Source of the DNA: an uncultured Dialister sp. | Lineage (GTDB): Bacteria; Bacillota; Negativicutes; Veillonellales; Dialisteraceae | NCBI GenBank assembly: GCA_900545785.1 | Contig: URAA01000004.1 | Coordinates: forward strand, 1-34,550 | Direction of reading: 5' to 3' | DNA length: 34,550 nucleotides | Part shown: positions 30,838-34,550 of the stretch, one piece after another | Numbering within the stretch: the stretch's first letter is position 1 | Layout of the letters: each line of letters opens with the position of its first letter | Position numbers and translations under genes: made by a program | Notes under the pieces: model-generated | What the model saw: the letters and a program-made list of their open reading frames with translations, nothing else | Databases searched by the model: none | Told to the model about the DNA's origin: nothing

Positions 30838-32121
30838 ATGGCAACAGCAATGGTAATAGGCGCCCAGTGGGGCGATGAAGGAAAAGGGAAAATCGTAGAC
30901 TATCTGGCGGCGAAAGCCGATGTGGTCGTCCGCTCCCAAGGAGGAAACAATGCGGGCCATACGGTGGTGACCGGAGGAAAAGCATATCCCCTCCGCCTCA
31001 TGCCGAGCGGCATCATGTATCCCGGCACGATCTGCATCATCGGAACCGGCGTCGTGGTCGATCCGAAAAGTTTTCTTGAAGAAATGAAAAAACTGGAAGA
31101 TCAGGGAATCGATGCAAAACATTTACAGATATCCACAAGAGCGCAGGTGGTATTTCCCTACCATATCCGTTTGGACGAAGCGGAAGAAATGCGGAAAGGA
31201 AGCCGCAAGATAGGGACGACGAAGAACGGCATCGGCCCCTGCTATGCAGATAAAATCAACCGTATCGGCATCCGTATGTGCGATCTTATGGATAAAGAAA
31301 CTTTTGCGGAAAAACTGAAATACAATGTAGAACAAAAAAATATGATTTTGGAAAAACTCTACGGTCTGGAAGGCTTCGATTACGAAAAAATGCTGGAAGA
31401 CTATCTGGGCTATGCGGAAGAGCTCCGGCCTTACGTAAAAGACACGAACTACACCGTCCAGAAACTGGTGGCGGAAGGGAAAAACGTTCTTTTTGAAGGC
31501 GCTCAGGCATCCATGCTGGACTGCGACAACGGCACCTATCCCTTTGTCACCTCCTCCCATCCCACCGCAGGCGGCGCCTGCATCGGCGCAGGGATCGGCC
31601 CCCATCACATGGAAAATATTTTCGGCGTCGTCAAAGCATACAGCACCCGTGTCGGCGAAGGCCCCTTCCCGACGGAACAGCTGAATGAAATCGGCGATAA
31701 AATCCGCAACATCGCTCATGAATTCGGCACCGTCACGGGCCGTCCGAGAAGAGTGGGCTGGCTTGATACGAGAGCCGTCCGCTATGCTGCCGCATTGAAC
31801 TCTTTCGACTACCTTGCCATCACCCGCCTCGATATTTTAGACGAACTGGATGAAATCAAAGTATGCACCGGCTATGAATATGAAGGACGGGAAGTAGAAG
31901 AATATCCGGCGGATCTGAAATTTTTGGAAAAAATAACACCGATTTATAAAACCTACAAAGGGTGGAAAGAAAAAATCAGCGACATTCGGGAATATGACAA
32001 ACTGCCGGAACTCTGCAAAGAATATCTGGAAGACATTTCCAAATGGATCGGCGTCCCCGTCGGAATCATTTCCGTCGGCCCGAGCCGGGAACAGACCATC
32101 GTCATCAAAGACGTATTTTAA
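30838..32121 (+). CDS. purA: Adenylosuccinate synthetase
   Basis: A cytoplasmic GTP-dependent enzyme of 427 residues that joins IMP and aspartate to adenylosuccinate, the first committed step to AMP. The N-terminal GAQWGDEGKGKIVD holds the catalytic Asp and glycine loop, and NAGHTVV holds the catalytic His. GTTKNGIGPCYADKINR near residue 125 and TVTGRPRRVGWLD near residue 300 are invariant family blocks. Full length. The ribosome site is modest (AAAGGAA). It is the last gene of the oxidoreductase-purB-purA operon, with a terminator behind it. Confidence 0.98.
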   Translation: MATAMVIGAQWGDEGKGKIVDYLAAKADVVVRSQGGNNAGHTVVTGGKAYPLRLMPSGIMYPGTICIIGTGVVVDPKSFLEEMKKLEDQGIDAKHLQISTRAQVVFPYHIRLDEAEEMRKGSRKIGTTKNGIGPCYADKINRIGIRMCDLMDKETFAEKLKYNVEQKNMILEKLYGLEGFDYEKMLEDYLGYAEELRPYVKDTNYTVQKLVAEGKNVLFEGAQASMLDCDNGTYPFVTSSHPTAGGACIGAGIGPHHMENIFGVVKAYSTRVGEGPFPTEQLNEIGDKIRNIAHEFGTVTGRPRRVGWLDTRAVRYAAALNSFDYLAITRLDILDELDEIKVCTGYEYEGREVEEYPADLKFLEKITPIYKTYKGWKEKISDIREYDKLPELCKEYLEDISKWIGVPVGIISVGPSREQTIVIKDVF

Positions 32122-32140
32122 AATAAAAATGGTTTAACTT

Positions 32141-32177
32141 AAAAAGGTTTCCCCTCAAAAGGAAATCTTTTTATTTT
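32141..32177 (+). terminator. Terminator of the purB-purA operon
   Basis: AAAGGTTTCC and GGAAATCTTT form a 10 bp stem (one G-U), loop 8 nt, then a T-rich tail. Confidence 0.8.
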
Positions 32178-32241
32178 CTTGTAACAACAGATAAAATATG
32201 AGAATATAACAGACAGAAACGGTTAGGACGGAAGGGAAATC

Positions 32242-32823
32242 ATGAAATACATCAACATACTTCTTTATGAAAACTTCACCACCTTGGACGTATTCGGCCC
32301 CGTCGATGTATTCGGGCGGCTCGAAGATTATAAGATACGCTTTATTTCTCTTCCCGGCGGAAATATATCAAACAAACAGGGAGTCACGATACACACGGAA
32401 GCGGCGGAAACCGCAGCGGAAGGAGATATCCTCATGGTGCCCGGCGGATTCGGAAGCCGCACAATCATCAATGACGAAAATTTTATAAAAATGCTGAAAA
32501 AACTGGCAGAATTATCGTCCCATGTATTATGTGTCTGCACCGGATCGGCGCTCCTTGCCAAAACGGGCCTTCTTGACGGTAAAACAGCGACCTCCAACAA
32601 ATCTTCCTTCGACTGGGTCAAAGGCTTCGGAAACAATGTGGACTGGAAACGGCAGGCAAGATGGACTTCCGACGGCAAATACTACACCTCCGCAGGTGTT
32701 TCCGCAGGGATCGATATGGCCCTCGGCTTTGTGGAAGACAGGTACGGAAAAGAAAGAGCGGAAAAAATCGCAAAAGCCATGGAATACCATTGGAATACCG
32801 ACAAAGATCATGATATATTTTAA
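32242..32823 (+). CDS. DJ-1/PfpI-family protein, isonitrile hydratase-like branch
   Basis: A cytoplasmic class-I glutamine-amidotransferase-like protein of 193 residues. The nucleophile elbow is CVCTGSALLAKTGLLDG with Cys99 followed by Thr100. Asp16 in TTLDVFGPVDVF and the Cys-Thr pair match the Asp/Cys/Thr residues important in Pseudomonas isonitrile hydratase, and the sequence KTATSNKSSFDWVK after the elbow also fits that branch. Members hydrate isonitriles, act as amidases, or lack a known substrate; I do not assign one here. The start ATG follows GGAAGGGA. It is probably a single gene. Confidence 0.85.
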   Translation: MKYINILLYENFTTLDVFGPVDVFGRLEDYKIRFISLPGGNISNKQGVTIHTEAAETAAEGDILMVPGGFGSRTIINDENFIKMLKKLAELSSHVLCVCTGSALLAKTGLLDGKTATSNKSSFDWVKGFGNNVDWKRQARWTSDGKYYTSAGVSAGIDMALGFVEDRYGKERAEKIAKAMEYHWNTDKDHDIF

Positions 32824-32846
32824 AAAGAACCTTTTTATACAGAAGC

Positions 32847-32878
32847 GCCCCTGTGCTTGGGGCAAATGATTTTTTAAA
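32847..32878 (+). terminator. Hairpin between the DJ-1 gene and the small ORF
   Basis: GCCCC-TGTGCTT-GGGGC, with TTTTTT starting 7 nt later. It is a weak terminator or a read-through control in front of the small gene. Confidence 0.5.
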
Positions 32879-32888
32879 AGGAGAAACT

Positions 32889-33068
32889 ATGAGTTTAGCC
32901 GAAGATATTCAAAAAATGGAATGGTACAAAACTTTTGAACCTTATATCCTGACAAAAGATATGGCAAAAAGGGCAAGAGGGGAAATAGAACTCTCCCCGG
33001 ATGCGCCGGAAGAAGCAAAAGACGCCTTCGCAAGATGGATGGCAAAACGCCTCGCCCGCCGTTTTTAG
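32889..33068 (+). CDS. Small conserved-looking hypothetical protein (59 aa)
   Basis: 59 residues starting at ATG 32889 behind a good AAAAGGAG site 6 nt away. The protein is helical and charged: MSLAEDIQKMEWYKTFEPYI, then an acidic stretch (SPDAPEEAKDAF) and a basic C-terminus (MAKRLARRF). No signal peptide and no family I recognise. The ribosome site, a hairpin in front and a strong terminator right behind support a real gene. No clear independent promoter is visible, so it may be read through from the DJ-1 gene. Confidence 0.65.
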   Translation: MSLAEDIQKMEWYKTFEPYILTKDMAKRARGEIELSPDAPEEAKDAFARWMAKRLARRF

Positions 33069-33080
33069 GCATAAAAAAAC

Positions 33081-33103
33081 CGCTCCGAAAGGGGCGATTT
33101 TTT
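33081..33103. terminator. Bidirectional terminator between the small gene and the uracil permease
   Basis: CGCTCC-GAAA-GGGGCG. On the plus strand it is followed by ATTTTTT, on the minus strand by GGTTTTTTT, so it ends both convergent genes. Confidence 0.87.
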
Positions 33104-33113
33104 ATTTCTTTAT

Positions 33114-34385
33114 TTATTCTTTATTTTCATTGGACAGATGAAGCTTGTCGAAAATGAGGAAGGAGAGAGAAAGTACCATAGCGACCACGGTGGCAAGGCC
33201 CATTCCTTTCAGCTGGACCGGTCCGAGAACCACGGAAGCGCCCGAAAGGCCGGAGATCATGGTGACTGCGGTGAGGATGAGATTTCTTGACTGTGTATAA
33301 TTTACTTTCTTTTCGATGAGCATGCGGATCCCCGAAGCGGCGATAAAGCCGAAGAGGAGGATGCAGACACCGCCCATGACGGGGGTGGGAATGGCATGAA
33401 TGAGGGCGGCTATTTTTCCCACGAAGGAGAAAACGATGGCAAATACGGCAGCACCGCCGATGACCCAAGTGCTGTAGACACCGGTCATTGCCATGACGCC
33501 CATATTTTCACCGTAGGTCGTATTCGGCGTGGAGCCGGCAAATCCGGAAAGGACATTGGAAAGGCCGTCGGCAAAGAGGGAACGGTGAAGTCCCGGTTCT
33601 TTGATCAAATCTCTTCCGACGATATCGGAGGTGACGAAAAGATGGCCCAGATGTTCGGCAAAGACGACGAAAAGGGCGGGCATGATCATCATAATGGCGC
33701 TCAGATTGAAACGGGGCATATAAAAAGTGGGAACGGCGAACCATGCCACTTCATTGACTTTTGTGAAATCGACGACTCCCATGAAGATGGAAAGAATGTA
33801 TCCCGAAATGACGCCGATAAGAATGGGAATGATGGAAATAAATCCCCGTCCCAGCACGGTGGCAAGAATGGTGACGATGAGGGTGAACATGGAAATGGTG
33901 ATGGCCGTGCCGTTTGTCATATTTTGCGGCGCATCCATGAAGCCGGACATATTCATCGCAAGAGGGGCGAGTTCAAGGCCGATGATGGCAACGACGGCGC
34001 CCATGGCGGCAGGAGGAAATAAAATATCAATCCAGCCTGTTCCTATTTTCTTGACCAGAAAAGCAAGGACGATGAAGGAAAGGCCGAAACAGATAAATCC
34101 GCTCTGCGCATCCGCATAAGACATGCCTGCCGTGGCGGTGACGGCAAGAACGGGGGAAATAAAAGCAAAACTGGATCCCAGATAAGCGGGAAGTTTCCAT
34201 TTACAGATAAAAAGATAAAGGAGCGTACCGATACCGTTCATAAAAAGACAGGTCGCCGGATCGACATTCAAAAGAAAAGGAACGAGGACGGTCGAGCCGA
34301 ACATGGCGAACAAATGCTGCAAACTTAAAGGAATGGTAGGAAGGAGAGGCAGTTTTTCTTCCACATCAATGATTCTTTTTTCCAT
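33114..34385 (-). CDS. uraA: NCS2-family uracil permease
   Basis: An inner-membrane proton-coupled nucleobase importer of 423 residues with about 14 membrane segments. Signatures are IPLSLQHLFAMFGSTVLVPF (TM1), FAEHLGHLFVT near residue 235 with the substrate-binding Glu, and GSTPNTTYGENMGVMAMTGV near 285. The last is diagnostic for UraA-type uracil permeases and distinguishes them from xanthine/urate members. The start is ATG 34385 behind AAGGAGG, 5 nt away; the eight upstream in-frame codons are excluded by this site. A terminator lies in its leader, which suggests regulation by transcription attenuation in response to pyrimidine supply. Confidence 0.92.
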   Translation of the reverse strand: MEKRIIDVEEKLPLLPTIPLSLQHLFAMFGSTVLVPFLLNVDPATCLFMNGIGTLLYLFICKWKLPAYLGSSFAFISPVLAVTATAGMSYADAQSGFICFGLSFIVLAFLVKKIGTGWIDILFPPAAMGAVVAIIGLELAPLAMNMSGFMDAPQNMTNGTAITISMFTLIVTILATVLGRGFISIIPILIGVISGYILSIFMGVVDFTKVNEVAWFAVPTFYMPRFNLSAIMMIMPALFVVFAEHLGHLFVTSDIVGRDLIKEPGLHRSLFADGLSNVLSGFAGSTPNTTYGENMGVMAMTGVYSTWVIGGAAVFAIVFSFVGKIAALIHAIPTPVMGGVCILLFGFIAASGIRMLIEKKVNYTQSRNLILTAVTMISGLSGASVVLGPVQLKGMGLATVVAMVLSLSFLIFDKLHLSNENKE

Positions 34386-34407
34386 GAAACCTCCTTGGGA
34401 AACTCGC

Positions 34408-34446
34408 AAAAAAAGAGGGAGAACGCCGTCGTTGCGATTCTCCCTC
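34408..34446 (-). terminator. Leader terminator (attenuator) of the uracil permease gene
   Basis: On the minus strand GAGGGAGAA (34438-34446) pairs with TTCTCCCTC (34415-34423), a perfect 9 bp stem with a 14-nt loop, followed by seven T (34408-34414). It lies upstream of the start codon, so it must be overcome for the gene to be expressed. Confidence 0.85.
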
Positions 34447-34506
34447 CTTGCTTGCCGATAATTTATCCCAATTATTTTATACTTTTAACAGGATAAAAGC
34501 AAGAGG
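34443..34506 (-). promoter_or_regulatory. Candidate antiterminator of the uracil permease leader
   Basis: CCTCTTGCTT (minus strand, 34497-34506) can pair with AAGCAAGGAGG (34443-34453), and TTTATCC (34491-34497) with GGATAAA (34462-34468). The first pairing uses bases of the terminator's 5' arm, so the two structures exclude each other. It only applies if transcription starts at or above about 34506. Confidence 0.45.
34474..34502 (-). promoter_or_regulatory. Inner promoter candidate of the uracil permease gene
   Basis: On the minus strand TTGCTT (34497-34502), 17 bp, TAAAAT (34474-34479); this transcript would begin near GGGAT at 34469-34465. A second -10 (TATAAC, 34512-34517) would use a -35 that is cut off by the adapter. 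Confidence 0.45.
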
Positions 34507-34536
34507 AAAATGTTATAAATAAATTAAAAAGAAAGG

Positions 34537-34550
34537 AGATCGGAAGAGCA
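34537..34550 (+). other. Illumina adapter, right contig end
   Basis: AGATCGGAAGAGCA is the start of the standard 3' read-through adapter. Genomic sequence ends at 34536. Confidence 0.95.

Noticed and set aside
29422..31122. 566-codon minus-strand frame opposite purB and the start of purA
   Set aside because: Both plus-strand genes are certain and full length. The antisense product is rich in His, Phe and Arg as expected of a shadow frame.
1..34550. tRNA, rRNA, CRISPR, IS elements, prophage or toxin-antitoxin genes
   Set aside because: Looked for on both strands; no spaced repeats, transposase, integrase, cloverleaf or rRNA sequence was recognised.

Overview
The window is a 34.5 kb contig whose two ends are Illumina adapter sequence (bases 1-27 and 34537-34550). 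It is therefore one complete untrimmed assembly contig, not a slice through a longer sequence. The content is ordinary bacterial chromosome: dense short operons, purine-rich Shine-Dalgarno sites of Gram-positive style, many extended -10 promoters and many intrinsic terminators. An outer-membrane porin with a signal peptide, a single SLH domain and a beta-barrel (12382-14196) points to a diderm Firmicute of the Negativicutes. A Dialister-like Veillonellaceae member is my best guess from gene content; this is inference and no marker gene settles it. I see no rRNA, tRNA, CRISPR, IS element or phage gene.

Layout, left to right. 1-2.9 kb: a truncated SLC13/DASS anion transporter divergent from a LysR regulator, then a cytoplasmic Sel1-repeat protein. 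3.0-5.5 kb: a ZIP metal transporter and, convergent to it, a MATE exporter. 5.9-10.9 kb: a five-gene operon for a complete carbohydrate or glycerol-phosphate-type ABC importer (lipoprotein, two permeases, ATPase) ending in a TIM-barrel isomerase/epimerase-like enzyme joined by an ATGA overlap. 11.0-12.3 kb: a low-molecular-weight phosphatase homologue that has lost its catalytic Cys and Asp, and deoC. 12.4-16.4 kb (minus strand): the SLH porin, a ThiW-type ECF S component and an AzgA/PbuG-type purine permease. 16.5-18.0 kb: a radical SAM protein and a FlK-like thioesterase. 18.2-21.7 kb: mltG, trmR, trhP-like U32, a DUF4911-type small protein, and a PNPOx-like flavin protein. 22.0-25.3 kb: pncB behind a three-hairpin leader, then two secreted proteins of unknown function. 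25.4-27.2 kb (minus): a MarR-MATE operon. 27.4-27.7 kb (minus): a tautomerase with a coiled-coil extension. 27.9-28.0 kb: a strong promoter pointing straight into a terminator. 28.1-32.1 kb: an FAD oxidoreductase coupled to purB and purA. 32.2-33.1 kb: a DJ-1/PfpI protein and a 59-aa small protein. 33.1-34.5 kb (minus): a uracil permease behind a leader terminator with a competing antiterminator.

Functional themes are nucleotide and cofactor economy (purA, purB, two nucleobase permeases, deoC, pncB, thiW), tRNA wobble-uridine modification (trmR and trhP), and envelope functions (mltG, porin, lipoprotein). I did not find a large novel system. The items most worth a second look are the catalytically dead phosphatase, the ultrashort promoter-terminator transcript, the uracil-permease attenuator, the pncB leader, the porin with a helical insertion, the tandem DnaA boxes, the LysR direct repeats spaced three helical turns apart, and the coupled pair of unknown secreted proteins.
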